From Trichinella spiralis (taxonomy: Eukaryota; Nematoda; Enoplea; Trichinellida; Trichinellidae), in assembly GCA_000181795.3 (NCBI GenBank), contig CM012953.1:6032365-6096364 (forward strand): a stretch of DNA of 64,000 nt. The letters are read 5' to 3'. The translations under genes and the position numbers were made by a program. Of the stretch, positions 12,001 to 24,485 are shown in pieces; position 1 is the stretch's first letter; every line of letters starts with the position of its first letter. The notes beneath the pieces are model-generated. The model had not been told where the DNA came from. It made no database searches and saw only the letters and a list, made by a program, of their open reading frames with translations.

Positions 12001-15000
12001 TCATTCTTCATTTAGAAAATTATCCTTCATTTCTGCCAACGCATTCAGTGATTTCTGCGCTGATTCTCTTAACAAATCTGGCTGCTTTTCGTCCAAGTAC
12101 ACAGTAATACAACTGACACAGCTTTCCATTATTTCCAACGATACTTGCAGTATCTTGAACAATTTTGGCATAGCACTTATCAGGTGGAGTTGGAATCGAA
12201 AATGAACAGTCTGCATGTAAGATGTACCGGCTCTTCGACTTCGTTCAGCCAATTTGGAAAAAAATTTATCAAATATTGGCCATGCTTCCTTCTGCATCCG
12301 CATTGAATAAAATGTTCCAGAATTTTCCACACAAGCAACCAATGTTTTAAAAGCAGCGAACTGACAAACGACATCTGAATCGTCCAGACGACAAAGCAGA
12401 GCTGGCCAAAGTCGGTGCAACAACGGCAGTAGAGTTCTACGACACTGACACAACGCTTGTACACAATATACGATCAACTCCAGGAAGCCGATACGTGTCT
12501 GTATTGAGCCTGATCGAATCCATGCACGAGCTCGATGCATAATTTCCACCACAAGTACAAGATGCCATGGAAGTTTGTCCTTCCTCTCGTCCTCTGCTTC
12601 TCCTTCAATTGGAACGTTTGCTTTTGAATCCGAATTACAAAGTTTGCAAAAACGAGTCAACGCAGAAATAAGGTGGCATAAATTTTCTATTGGATGTTCG
12701 TCGCCATGATCCAGAACCAGCAGCATTTCTTGCAAAACAGGTGCCAACGGTTCAACGTGCTTCAAATCCACAAACCGATCCAACAACGCGCTCAATGTCA
12801 ACGACAATTCCGGATAGAGACTGTAGAAACGAAATTGAATCAAAAGTGCCGATGATAAATTGCCAATATTTGATAAAAGAAGTTCATCTACGTTTGCCTG
12901 ATTCAAAGCAACGGCAATGCTATTCAAAGTTAGCATTGCAGAACGCCGACTTTCGTCACGCAGTGTTAATCTCAAAACGGCATACAGAGATGACATCAAA
13001 TGCTCTTTGATTTCCTCTTTCAGCAGCAGTGCACAAAATTTAATCGTCTCCAACAGTAATATCACGTTCAATTTCCCGAGGCTTCTATTTTCGACCAGCC
13101 GGGCTAACGTCGACGGTAGCAAACTTCTTGCCAACTGAGAGCCAACTTTTGGTCGTTTTCCCATTAAAGCATGAAGAATTGAATTGACAACAAATAATTC
13201 TTCAGGTCTGAAATTTTGACGACATCGCTTAAAATTCAGACAATCAACAAGAAGATCCAAATCTTCGATCAATACTAAAAGATTGAACGCATCCAAATAA
13301 AACGACACTGCTTCGTTGTCAGTTGGTGTGACTAATACAACAGAATTATCAGGTTGTAACAGCAGCATCATTTGACTTTTAGACGAAGACCAAAAGCAAT
13401 CGCAATCTTCAAAAATATCCACAACCCTCATTCTTACTTCGATACTATTTACCAACGCATTCACTAAAAAAATGTTATTCATTATTTTATAAAAGTTACA
13501 TTTTCCGAGTAATTCTAAAAATCGGCTGAAAATCTGCAATTTTACTTTCGATATTTTATCATTTACATTTAATTATATGTTCAATTTGTTTATCTTTTAA
13601 TATATGTAATAGAAAATGATATTAAAACGATAAACTTTCATATCTTTCACTCACTCGAAACAAAGAATTTTATACAGATGAAATATCTGAAAGATGTGTT
13701 AAAATTACGTTATGAATTATATCAGTCAAGTAATGAATTACCATTTTAACTTTAAGATGATAAACTATAATACGAATAGCATAAATGCATCAAAGTAAAA
13801 TTTTTCAATAAAACATTACAAAACTACATAACTAAGAAATGTTGAAAAATTAAAAATAAACATACTTAAAGAAGAAGCTTGTTTTCTGCACAAGCAAAAC
13901 ATAGTTAAACCACTTTTGCCAAACATTTTCAAATAACCACAGAAAGTTCGAAGCAAAACTTTTTGTTGAACTGGCAATAAATCAGACATTTTCGTCATTG
14001 TAACTAAAGTACTAGTAAAATTTTCAATAACTAAATTTTGAATTTTACAGTTTGAACAATAAGAATCTTTCACACTAAGCTGAACTAGCTTGTCGGTATC
14101 GTACAAGAGAGTAGCAACGACATCCAAAAAACGATGTTCAACTTCAACAGTAATGGCATGCCGTTTTTCAAGCAGAAGTGTAATTTTTCTACCCAAAATT
14201 ATTCTTACTTCCTTATTCGGACAGTTGACAAGCTTTTTTAACACTTTATATAGCAATGTTTTCAACTTTGTGCAAGTTGTGGTGCGCCATTCTTTGTCCT
14301 GCTTTTCTTCGACACTTCCAGCCATGTTTATAACATCGAATAACAATGCCAAATATTCAGCGAGCATAGAAAATTCACTGGACGAATAGCAATGAAATAA
14401 AAAGTTTGTAACAGAAATACAAACACCTGGCAAAACAGATGCAATCAAACAAGGAGTAAGCATTAAACGTAGGCAACGGCAGACGTACAATAAACATTCG
14501 GCTTCCATATCAGTAGAAAGCAGTTGCATGAATGCGTATGTTAAATGACTAAAGAGTAGCAATCCTTTTTTCTCTTCCTGTATATGTGAAAGTACATCTT
14601 TACCTAAATTACAGTTTCAAGATGTCTACTAAATAGTGTACAGTAAAGCTTAGACAAATGTTCATGTTAAAAAAAAACAAAACACAAAGCCTTTACAATA
14701 AAACATGGAAACTTTTATCCTTAAAGAATAAAAAAAATACCTGATTTTGAGAATAAATCACACAAGCCTTTAATAATAGTGAGCAAAATCATTGGTTCAA
14801 TTTGTTTTAATATCATATCATCTTGTAAAGGGCAAAGAAAATCCAACACTCGGTTTATCACTTCAGATATTAAATCTGCTTCTTCAATATGCTCACATTT
14901 TTTTATAATTTCAAATATCAGTGAAAATAACTGGTGGATGTCAGCTACAGAAATTTTATTACACTTCAAAACGGTGAATGGCAAGGAAAGCAAACTCGCC

Positions 15001-15128
15001 ACATTCTCTTCAACTATGTGTTTTTCCATTTGTGAAATCATTCGCAAATAACGATTGTTATTTAAAATCAAACTAGGATTTAATTCGTTTGAAGCATTCG
15101 CTAACATAAGTTGTTTGATATTAAGCAT
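12001..15128 (-). CDS. TTI1: TELO2-interacting protein 1 (TTI1) homolog
   Basis: Spliced minus-strand gene with three exons: 15128-14741, about 14605-13866, and about 13545-12001 (TGA at 12001-12003). TTI1 is the HEAT-repeat scaffold of the TELO2-TTI1-TTI2 complex, which with HSP90 and R2TP stabilises PIKK kinases such as mTOR, ATM and ATR (family knowledge). The protein is almost entirely helical repeats rich in Leu. The C-terminal part is the most diagnostic: LLPLLHRLWPALLCRLDD, FAAFKTLVACVENSGTFY, and a stretch ending QMTVHF-like sequence before HLISAMPKLFKIL line up with human TTI1. The N-terminus (ILKQIEPMILLTIIKGLC) also matches. Exon 1 ends with a GTATTT donor. The exon 2/3 junction is less certain because the frame-preserving acceptor (CGAAAG) is weak. 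Confidence 0.85.
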
Positions 15129-16436
15129 TTCTATCGAAAAAGCAGTTATATATGAAAAGTATTTTGATGTAATGACAGTATGAATAATGATTTCAAGTTC
15201 AATTGTTTTTTAATTTAATTCAGGAAATTGTTTAAAAAATTATTTTTTTATATAAAATGAATTTTTAATTAAATTATTTAATAATAAATATATGATGCTA
15301 ATATTATGAAAAAGAATACAAAAAGTTGAGCACCAATTCCCCCAACGAACTCGCCTGTTTTTTAATCTAAATTTCATTGGTTGTCACTATGATGCGTTCT
15401 ATTTGTTAAATATTTGTTTCCGATCAATAGTCAGTTTTCTCATTCAATTCATAGCTTTCTTATTTTTAAACTATGTATTTTAAAAAATTAAACAGTTCCC
15501 AAAAGTAATTATTTGATGAAAATTGATTTAATGAAATTTGAACAAAATGACTTTTTTCTTTTGTATTAATCAAAAATCCACCTGGAGAACCTGAAAGTTG
15601 TCCATATGGTTTTATATGATATTGCAATTTTGTGAAGCTAGATATAATTTTGTATAGAGCTGAAGTTGTAGTCTGAAATCCTATTAAGCGGAAGGCCAGA
15701 TAGAATCTGTCAATCTCTGGTACTTAATTGCTTTATTCTTCCTATTTGTATATTAATCCGTTATTTTAATTGGCATGTTTCAACTCGGCACAACTTTTAC
15801 ACCACATTTTCTTATTGGTTATTAAAATAGATTTCTCATTCAGTGTTTACGATATATATAGTAAGACTGGCTTTCACTATCTAATTGCTCACTGATTCGC
15901 TGTTTTGATTACCTACAATATTTTTCATTTCATTGGTTCAGACATTTCCATTTACAATATCTAATTTTAGTACTAGTGACGTAACTTTAATCTTTTCAAC
16001 GCTTTACTAAATTTACGTTTATCTAAATTCATGAAGTTTTATCATTCATGTAATAACTGTTTCTTTGCAAAAAATTTGTTTTACATTTCACGTAATTCGG
16101 TGATCAGTATTTTTAATACCAATTTTTTCATTCTTCTATATCAATATTTTGTTATTATACCATAATACACTCCTATAAAACAAATTTGCAATAGCTCAAC
16201 AAAAGCAGCAAGCAGTGATTTTTATTTTTCAAAATTCAACATCAGTAATAACAGCAAAGAACAGGCAATAACGGCAGTAATGAAAAACATTAAATAACAG
16301 GCAATAACAACAATAATAAACAGAAATGACTGGGCTAAACAAATATAAGTGATTAATATTAGCAAAGTAGAAACAACGAAAAAGGAAAGTAAGCAATCAA
16401 TAAAGCATATTACAAAACTACCACTTGCAGACGGCC
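15129..16436. other. Intergenic region upstream of TTI1
   Basis: About 1.3 kb of AT-rich sequence between the TTI1 start and the transposon remnants. ATTGG elements recur (near 15375, 15768, 15814 and 15932), resembling the cluster near 1 kb. CTACAATATTT-TCATTTCATTGGT occurs in both places with one mismatch. No gene is recognised. The open frame 16222-16440 is a hydrophobic low-complexity translation without family resemblance. Confidence 0.5.
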
Positions 16437-16775
16437 TCAAATCGGCTCCGGAGCTAGGTACATTAATGCTTCGAAAAACTGCTCCAATGTATGTCTACCG
16501 CTGGTGTAGTCACCGGTATATCTAATGATCAGTCGTTGCTTTTCAGTATAAACTCTATTTATCCATCTTAATTCAAAAGCGACAGTGTTTCCTGACAGCA
16601 TCTGGAAATTTTGTAATTGGTTTCCTCTATCAGGAGTTGGAGCAGCTTGTAAAACCTGAGTTTGTTTCCACCGACTTTTTTGTCCATCCAATTATGCCAA
16701 CCTTCCAAGTGGTTATTGCTTCTAATACTTATATTATGTGCATTCCAAAGCGGCAGCCTTTCATTGCTCATTCAC
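16437..16775 (-). mobile_element. MULE (Mutator-like) transposase C-terminal remnant
   Basis: Two overlapping minus-strand frames (16771-16568 and 16691-16437) carry the segment that follows the catalytic domain in MULE transposases: RSNNHLEGWHNWMDKKVG, then YKLLQLLIEE. The EGWH motif and the L-x-L-L-x-x-E-x pattern are typical. The two pieces lie in different frames, so at least one frameshift separates them, and the catalytic DDE part is missing. Terminal inverted repeats were not seen. It directly abuts a piggyBac remnant, so one may have inserted into the other. Confidence 0.65.
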
Positions 16776-16779
16776 TGAA

Positions 16780-17640
16780 GAATTGAAATGTAGTGACTGC
16801 TTCAGGAAAGCAAACATACGTATAGATTTGCGGTATAGGGAGTTAAGCGGTGGCCAGGATCATTTTTACTGCACCTTTTGTTTCATTTTCTGTCCGGTAT
16901 CGAAATCGCCCACGAAAGGCAAATAACTGTTCATCCACACACAAAAGTAGATTTGGAGAAAATGATTCACCACAGTTACGAACGAATTTATTTGAGAATA
17001 AAACATTTTGACGTCGTGCATATGTCGTGCACGCAACGCTCTGCTCGCGTTCAGAAGTCATCGAACCGTATGCATCGCGCCATTTGGTGGAATGGGCACC
17101 GCAGTATTGTAGTCATGAAGACTAGCAATTTTACAGTATTGCAGCTTTTTTCACTTTACATATCCAACACCGGTTCTTTCCTACCATGGTAACAACCAGC
17201 AATAAGCAGTATACCAAAAAAAAATCTGCCTTCATTTCGAGCAAGTTTTCACATCGATCCATGAGTCCTGTTCTGCTTTATGCAATGAATATCAAATTGT
17301 TTCATAACAAATGATATCTACAATTTCATCATCGATCAAGCATTCAGCAGGACGAGATATTATACGGATTTTGATCGTTAGGCCAGGTTTGTTTCAACAG
17401 TGCTGATGCTGGCACTTTTACTTGCGTTTGCGTGCTCTGGTTCGCTCTGTTCATTCGATACTGCTGGAAGCAACGAATGCCCCGGGCTGAACAAACTGTC
17501 TATCTTTGCTCTTGATCTCTTCCTCAGTACTTTCTTCATCCGAAAGTATATGGTCTTTGACCTCTGAATCTTCTTCAGCAACGAAATCACTGCCACTCTT
17601 TTCAGTTTTCTGGAAAAAAGAGAAAACTCTTCTTCACGTT
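16780..17640 (-). mobile_element. piggyBac-type (PGBD) transposase remnant
   Basis: Minus strand. The frame at 17061-16843 contains NKFVRNCGESFSPNLLLC followed by VDEQLFAFRGRFRYR. This is the piggyBac DDE signature region around the second catalytic Asp (family consensus VDEQLxxFRGRxxFRQY). Further upstream, other frames give LLIAGCYHGRKEPV and RCIRFDDF-like pieces, also typical of the family. The frame at 17596-17378 resembles the acidic N-terminal region. Open frames are interrupted several times and the C-terminal zinc-binding region is not seen. The TTAA target duplication and terminal repeats were not located. Confidence 0.7.
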
Positions 17641-17920
17641 GCTCGAAACTACTCTTCCGCTCAGATTCTGAAAGTAAGGGAATTCGCCTGATCAGATGTG
17701 ACTCTCAGTTTCCATGCCCACGCTTGCACTCTTTCAAACAATGCTCGGGCTCCATACAAGCGAAACAGACGGACGCGTCAACTTCCTTACTATTCTTTGG
17801 CTAGCCGTTGGTCACGTAACATATAATCTTTATAAATGCTGGGCAATTTTGCGTAGCGGCACTAATGTTCATCTCTTGAATAGCGGGAAGTTCTTTGGAA
17901 ATGTGTGTAACAACTTCTCC

Positions 17921-18485
17921 TTACCATTGCTCTTCCACTTCGGCATCCCTTCCATTCATCCATGTCTGGTAGTTGGGATACTGTGTCGGGACGATATTTG
18001 CAGCACCTGGTTTGTATTTAATGTCATAATCGAAAACTTGCAATCTACCTGACCATCTGGAAATATCCATACTTGCCCTTTCAGCACTTTGCTCTTCAAT
18101 AAAGAATTCAACGAGCGTTGATCTGAACACAACGTAAACCGTCTTCCCCATAGCCAAGATCGATATTTTTCAACAGCCAATATACACGCCTATGCTTCCT
18201 TCTCAACAACCGAATATTTGCGCTCAGCTGCAGCTAGTGCTCGTGAGCCAAATGTACCAGTGAGTTCAATACTGTCTCCGTGTACTTTAAATAAAACTGT
18301 ACCAATTCCAACATTAGAAGCATCTGTCGTGACAATGGAAGGTAGATTAGGGTAATATATCGTTAAATCAGGACTTTCAATTAGTAAAAGTATCAACTTC
18401 TGAAAGCCACATTCAACTCAGGGTTCCAAGCGAACTCCACTTTTGATCGAGTCGGAGCACGAAAATACTGAATATTAGTTAAAAA
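17921..18485 (-). mobile_element. Ty3/Gypsy-type retroelement fossil (RT/RNase H region)
   Basis: Minus-strand fossil of the RNase H region that follows reverse transcriptase in Ty3/Gypsy polyproteins. Recognisable blocks are TTDASNVGIGTVLF, the ERKYSVVEKEA block, and FTLCSDQRSLNSLL. Only this part is present; it is broken into more than one frame and no LTR, integrase or gag is seen. The decay suggests an old copy. Confidence 0.8.
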
Positions 18486-19398
18486 ACAAAGTAAAAAGCA
18501 CACATGCACGCGAAAGGGATCTACAATCACCTGTAGCGATTGATCCCAGTCACGAACATCAGTTTTACCACTACCTATTACCATAACCTATTGTTATCAT
18601 GAATTCAGGTACTAATCAGCAGGATTCGCTACGTCCTCTAAAAATTCCCAGCAGTGCTAATAGAATTTACGATTGACTGATAAATTTTTATTTATTTCAC
18701 GTATTAAAAGGTAAATAAGCAAGAAAAAAGGAAATCAGTTGAGCATTGAAATTATTTTGTATTCCATAATAAGAACAAGTGATTGTACTTGAGCATCAAA
18801 AGTTTGATCAAAAGACGTCTATACAAAAATTAAAGTGAAACTGAAGCTCTAATTTTTTTTCATCGCCTACTTTCTTATCTGTATCACTTTATATCTTAGG
18901 CACTGTGTGTTAATGAACAAAGGTAAAATTTTGGTAAGTGATAATAAGTTTAAGCATGTGATAAAAGAAAGCAATTTTATTTATAATAGTAATAAAGAAG
19001 ACGGCATTCTAGTTATACAGATCAAAAATTGATGCTCTTACAATTTTAAGAGTTAGTATACTTCTGTTATAAACCTAACTTTAATATTACTGTATTATTT
19101 TTTATTATAATTATTTTAACAGTTATAAAATACTTTAATTATTTTTATGACAATTTTTATTTTATTATTTATTACATTCAGAGGTAGGTGGCATAAATTA
19201 AATTTTTAGATGAATGTAAGTAAATATGTACGTACATGCTTGTTTTTAATTTTACTGTGACCCATATTATTTGAAGTTGTATCTTCGATTTGTCGGCAGT
19301 TCTTTCGTCTGTATACTTAAATAGCAATTGCTGTATAATTTATTTTGCATTAATGGTGATAATATAAAGTATAAACATATTTCAGGTTTTTCATTGCA
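18486..19398. other. Intergenic region upstream of DNAJC9
   Basis: AT-rich, no gene recognised. It should hold the DNAJC9 promoter. It ends with ATATTTCAG at 19377-19385, a strong 3' splice site 13 bases before the DNAJC9 start codon with no upstream coding exon seen. This is a candidate trans-splice acceptor. Confidence 0.5.
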
Positions 19399-20791
19399 AT
19401 GGATACTTTTGCTGATGAATGTAAACAATATTTTGACACCGAATGCCTTTATGAATTATTGAATTTATCGAAAGATGCTAAGCCAGATCGTACTACAAGT
19501 ATGTGATATATCATTATATATTTTTAGAAATATTCTACATCATCTGTGAATGAAAATCTTTGATGATTTCTCTTAAATAATCTTAATTTTTGAAAATCAT
19601 TTACGTGATAAAGGTGTTAAACATTTTGAGTGTATAGCTCATTTTTTGAATAATACTGATTTAAATGTGAAGTATGGTAGTTTTTTGACATCGATGAGCT
19701 AAGTGATTTTAAGCTGTATTATTAGAATATTTTTTTAATGTTATTATATGTGTAGATAGTTTTTGAATAAAGTGAATGTATATGTAAAGTATATCATATG
19801 TTTAGTTAAGAAAGCATATTATAAAGCATCATTGAAATATCATCCTGATCGAGTTCATGGGAAGGACGAAAAGGAATTAGCAACGAAGAAATTTCAAATT
19901 TTATCCAAAGCGTTTGATGTGCTTTATGATGAAGAAAAAAGAGCAGCATATGATGAAATGGGTTAGTTAAAGTAATTAAAGAACGTATACTTTTTTTATA
20001 ATTGCGATTTTAGGATTGGTTGGTAATGACTTGCTTTCGAAAGTTTCTGACTGGATGACTTTTTGGCGTAAATTATTTAAGCCTGTTGAAAAGCAGGATA
20101 TTGAGAGCTTCTACGCAAATTATATTGGTAAATATTGATATTATGATATCACTGGTGTATTTTATTTAAGTGTAAAAAATAATCTTTTAGGTTCTGAAGA
20201 GGAACGTTATGATTTAAAGAAGGCCTACCTTGCAAAGAAAGGTGACATGGATTATATTGTGGAGACCATTTGTGGAATCTCCTCACCCGAGGAAGAATCT
20301 CGTTATCGAGAAATTTTATTGGAAATGATAAAAAACAGAGAGATTCCTGCTTACAAACAGTTCACTCAAGAAGATCCAAATAAAAAAATGAAAAGAATAA
20401 ATCGGGTATGAATTCAAATGTTTTTAGTATACATTCCTGTAATGTAATTCATTGTAGTATTGAAAGTGTTGATTATTATGATTAATTTAATTATTAGTAT
20501 TAATTAATATGACAAATTATATTGTTTTACTTTTCGTTTTTGGAATTAGTAAAAACATTTTCAAATATTGAAATGCAAATTACATTTAAAATTTAAGATA
20601 CAAGTGCATTTTTATAGGCAAAAAGGGAAGCACAGCGATTCAAAAAGGAAAGTGAGAAATGTCCTTCCGGTGATTTATTTGCAGAAATTGCTAAAAGAGC
20701 CGAAAAACGACGGAAAGATGGGGAAGCATTCCTGGATCGTCTAGCTGCATCTTGTTCAAAAGTGACGAAGAAATCTGGCAAAAAGAACTGA
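19399..20791 (+). CDS. DNAJC9: DnaJ homolog subfamily C member 9
   Basis: Five exons with consistent phases: 19399-19498, 19806-19961, 20014-20127, 20191-20405 and 20618-20791, giving 252 residues (human DNAJC9 has 260). DNAJC9 is an HSP70 co-chaperone and a histone H3-H4 chaperone in the nucleus (family knowledge). The J domain spans about residues 15-85 and has the HPD motif in [10 protein letters not shown], followed by [20 protein letters not shown]. The distinctive DNAJC9 middle region follows: [18 protein letters not shown], then [20 protein letters not shown]. The C-terminus is Lys-rich ([10 protein letters not shown]). An ATATTTCAG acceptor ends 13 bases before the ATG, which supports this start and suggests trans-splicing. 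The neighbour SMARCAL1 is convergent. Confidence 0.93.
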
Positions 20792-21575
20792 TTTGCAACT
20801 GAGTTTTATAACCATATATCACATATACACTACTTTTTATCTTTGCTCTATCTGTTGATTCTGATTTTTTGAATAATAAATGTTTTTAACGAGTTGATTT
20901 GGTAGTTTATGAGACGAAATGAGTTTAGTTCGAACTAAGCCATTATTCAGTTTTGTCAACCAACCAATGATTTATCTTGTATTTGATTTTCAAAAGTAAG
21001 CAATTTTGAAAAAGATACTATGTGAATATCATCATACGACGTATGCTAGGTAACTTTCAAAAAAGCTGCTAATGCAGCGCAATATTCATGTGAACTGTTG
21101 TAATTATAAATCTTGCAAGTCAGAGAATTTTATTAACAATGTGGTTGTTTTATGGAGAAATTGAAACTAGAGGTTTCTGAGAGAACAGAAAAATCTTATG
21201 ATAAAGTTTAAATAGGGTTATTTAAATTAGAATGTAAAATACTTCTAAAGAAAAGCATCGAAAGTCTTTTCTATTATTAAAATTGTCATCTAAGTAAATG
21301 CCGAAGTAAAATACAAAGCTGTCTGTATTTGCTATAATACATGAATGTCAGACTTAATTACATTAAATGAAGAAGTGGTCATTAAATAAAGCGAAATAAA
21401 AGTAAATCATCACAAGAGTCAAATTTGTGAAGATCAAATTGTAGAAAGAGTAAAGTATTTGTATTACGTTTGTAAATCTGAAAATACTGATAAAAATACA
21501 TATGTATACATAAAAGAGTATTATTTTTCATTTTCTTTTGACTTATTCTTGGATTGGTCTTGCGTAATATGACCA
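20792..21575. other. Convergent intergenic region, DNAJC9/SMARCAL1
   Basis: Shared 3' flank of two convergent genes. Apart from the AATAAA at 20875 nothing specific is seen. Confidence 0.5.
20875..20880 (+). terminator. Polyadenylation signal AATAAA (DNAJC9)
   Basis: AATAAA 83 bases after the DNAJC9 stop codon. Confidence 0.6.
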
Positions 21576-24485
21576 TCAAAAGCAAAATTGAAATCTAAAT
21601 TTCAAAATATACATTTGAAGAATTTCTCGTAATTGAAATAAATCACCTTCATCCCGGAGATCAGAAAAAAAATCAACTGATTTCTGCGTAACAGCTGTAG
21701 AATCAAATTTCACGTTGTCCATTTGACAATTGACTTCCATTTCCAATTTTGAATTATTCGTATTCTGGTAAAATTTAAAAATTCATAATAATAATAATAC
21801 TGAAATACAAATTATAAAATGGTATATTGAACTTACTGTAGTGTCAAGTGTAGAATCCGCGTTTGGACCTTCCACCGATTGAAAACTCTGATCACTCAGA
21901 CCACCCATTTTCAAAATTTCCAATTTCTTTTTGATCATTGTCCAAATGTTGTCGTCGGCGGTTCCTTTAGCGACGAGATAGATAATAAGAACACTATTGA
22001 GCTGTCCAACCCGGTGAGCTCGATCTTCGGCCTGAACTAAAATCTGTAAAAAAATAGTAATAATAATAATTATTATTAATATTTTCATGAAATATGAATT
22101 TTGAAAAATCAACCTACTCCTGGATTCCAAAACAATTCCGCAAAAACGACCAGCCTAGCAGAAGTCAACGTGAGACCTGTCGAAGCTGCCGTTATGCTCA
22201 ATAAAGCTACTCGAATTTTGTCACAAGCTTGAAAATCGTCGCATAATATTTTGCGACGATTCGAATTCACAGTTCCATCAATTCGAATAAATTGAACCCC
22301 ATAAAAAATTTAAAAGAAAAAGAATAATCTCAACACGTTGTTCACAAGCCACCTCAATTTGCATACCTTTGAGGATAAAAATTCAGAAATTGCATCGAGC
22401 ATGATCATGTGATGAGCAAAAATGATGAATTTCTGATTCGATTCAATCAACTCTGAAATGTATTCAATTGTTGCTTGGATTTTCGCCTGAGCAGTTTCGG
22501 CGAAATAGCTGAGCAAATATTCATGCTTGCCAAAACTCTGAAATAACGAAATACATATTTGAATAAATTATTATATATATACAGAGTTTGTTTATATAAT
22601 TCACTTGATCCATTTTTTCCTTGGCCGACTGTAGTGATTCCAAACCTAAGTTTATCAGTTGCTTATTCAATACGACAACTTTGCGAATTTTTGGAGGAAG
22701 CTGAGATAGAACTTGATCTTTTGTGCGTCTAAATTAGAATTGCAGCATATTTAAAACATAATATGAACAATTTCTTTACCTCAGCATTATTGTTTCTTTC
22801 AAAATTAATTGAAGCTCTTCTAAATTCGATGCACCAGAATAATCATAAACAGTTTTTGATCCAAGTTTTATCTGAATTTTATAAGTTTTTTTTAAAGTAA
22901 ATAAATATATGAATAAAGAAAAATACAATTGAAAAATAACTCACCATTTTCGGATTGCAATAACGTTGACCAAATTCTACGAAATTTTTAAACATCCTCG
23001 GAGCTATGCAGTCGATTTGGGTGAACAATTCACTGGGCTTCGACAAAGCCGGCGTTCCGCTCAACAGAATTACCCTTTTAGCAGTCTTCAACAGACATGA
23101 TTTGAAATGAAAAAATATATTTAAAAAAATATATATCATTTGAACACCTTCAATAATTTCGTAGCTACTTTATAACGCTGCGTTCTGAAATTTTTAATAT
23201 TGTGACTCTCATCCTACAACAATTTAAAGGTACAGTTTTATTGTCCAATGCAAGATATCAAGCATACTAGTATAACAACGGAGAATTTACGACCAATCAG
23301 TGCTTCACTTTGGTTCACCATAAAGTCGTAGCTGGTGATTAAAACTGAACAATCACTTGGATTTGGAAGTGAATCACGACCAGTATTTAAAACGACTATT
23401 TGATTCGATTTTACAAAAGGAAGACGGTTTTCAATTTCCTGTTGCATATATATTATATACAATAAAGAACAAGTTTGAAAGATCCATTTAAGAAAGAAAC
23501 TCACTTCCACCCATGTATATTTCATAGAAGAGGGACAAACAACGAGCAATGGCCATTCGTTTCTATAATACGAAGCAACAGCTAGTGCTTCGACCGTTTT
23601 TCCAAGACCCATTTCATCAGCAATAAGTAATCTGCCTTTTCTGCTAATAGCAAATCTAAAAACATGTCGGCATTTTTTGAAACAAAATTTAATAACTTAA
23701 AAATTTTTCGTAATTATTTTTAAAAATCAACTGATGCAAAGATTTCATCACAATTACTTCACTGCTTCAAGTTGAAATGGAAAAAGTTGATTTTTTATTT
23801 CTGAATCAATACGACAAATTTCTCTTTCAATCCCAGTACAGTAGTAGTCCTTTTTTTGTTTTAGAACATTTTGCACAATCAACGGTAGACCATCAAATTT
23901 CACCGGTGGCTTGCATTTTGAAATACTTTCCGCTTTATTATAATCATTCTATTAAAAGAAATTTGAGCATCATGCAAAATATTAAATTCTTACCAACAAC
24001 TGGATACATATCAACGTGAAAAGCCCAACTACGTTGTACAGCATCTGTGTAAGAGAAAAAAAATTCTTTGTACATAGTGAAATTCAAAATGTACGAAACT
24101 TACTATAGAAAACCTTTTCTTTGGGAAGTGAACGAAACAGCTCAACCATTCCTGGGTGATAAGAAGAATGGATTTCAAATCTTCCACCGCTGATTAATAC
24201 ACACTTCGCTGTTACTTCTCTATTATTACTTCGTCCTTTCCCAGATTGAACGGACAAATTGTTGGAAATTTTACTTCCTAATCCACCAAGGGGGGGATTC
24301 TTTGGCTTTGCAGCCAACGTTGAAGATTGAGCAACGCTGACTGACGTTTTCTCACCGGAAATATTTTTCAAAGTACATCCTGAACTGGACGGCAAAGAAG
24401 CACTATTCTGTTTCGCTTTACGCAACTGTAAAGCACGATTTCGATTCGCCTCAATGCGACGAAGTTGTTCTTCAGATAAAGCCAT
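21576..24485 (-). CDS. SMARCAL1: SMARCAL1/HARP annealing helicase
   Basis: Spliced minus-strand gene for a SWI2/SNF2-type ATPase that reanneals RPA-coated single strands and remodels stalled forks (family knowledge). The N-terminus [20 protein letters not shown] matches the RPA2-binding helix of the family. One HARP domain follows ([19 protein letters not shown]), where human has two. Then come the ATPase motifs: [13 protein letters not shown] (Walker A), [11 protein letters not shown] (Ia), a DESH box ([15 protein letters not shown], near 23205) and [14 protein letters not shown] (III). The C-terminal lobe ends with motif [13 protein letters not shown] (near 22020). There are about ten exons with short introns. 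The last exon ends with TGA at 21576-21578. The start at 24485 is chosen because the RPA motif is N-terminal in relatives; an in-frame ATG about 14 codons upstream is possible. RNF10 lies divergently upstream. Confidence 0.92.

Noticed and set aside
9133-15128. RPC3 and TTI1 as an operon
   Set aside because: Both are on the minus strand but 660 bases apart, with a candidate polyadenylation signal and no close acceptor pair; the evidence is insufficient.
16222-16440. Hydrophobic minus-strand frame that looks like a multi-pass membrane protein
   Set aside because: Arises from AT-rich CAATAACAG-like repeats; it overlaps the edge of the MULE remnant and has no conserved residues.
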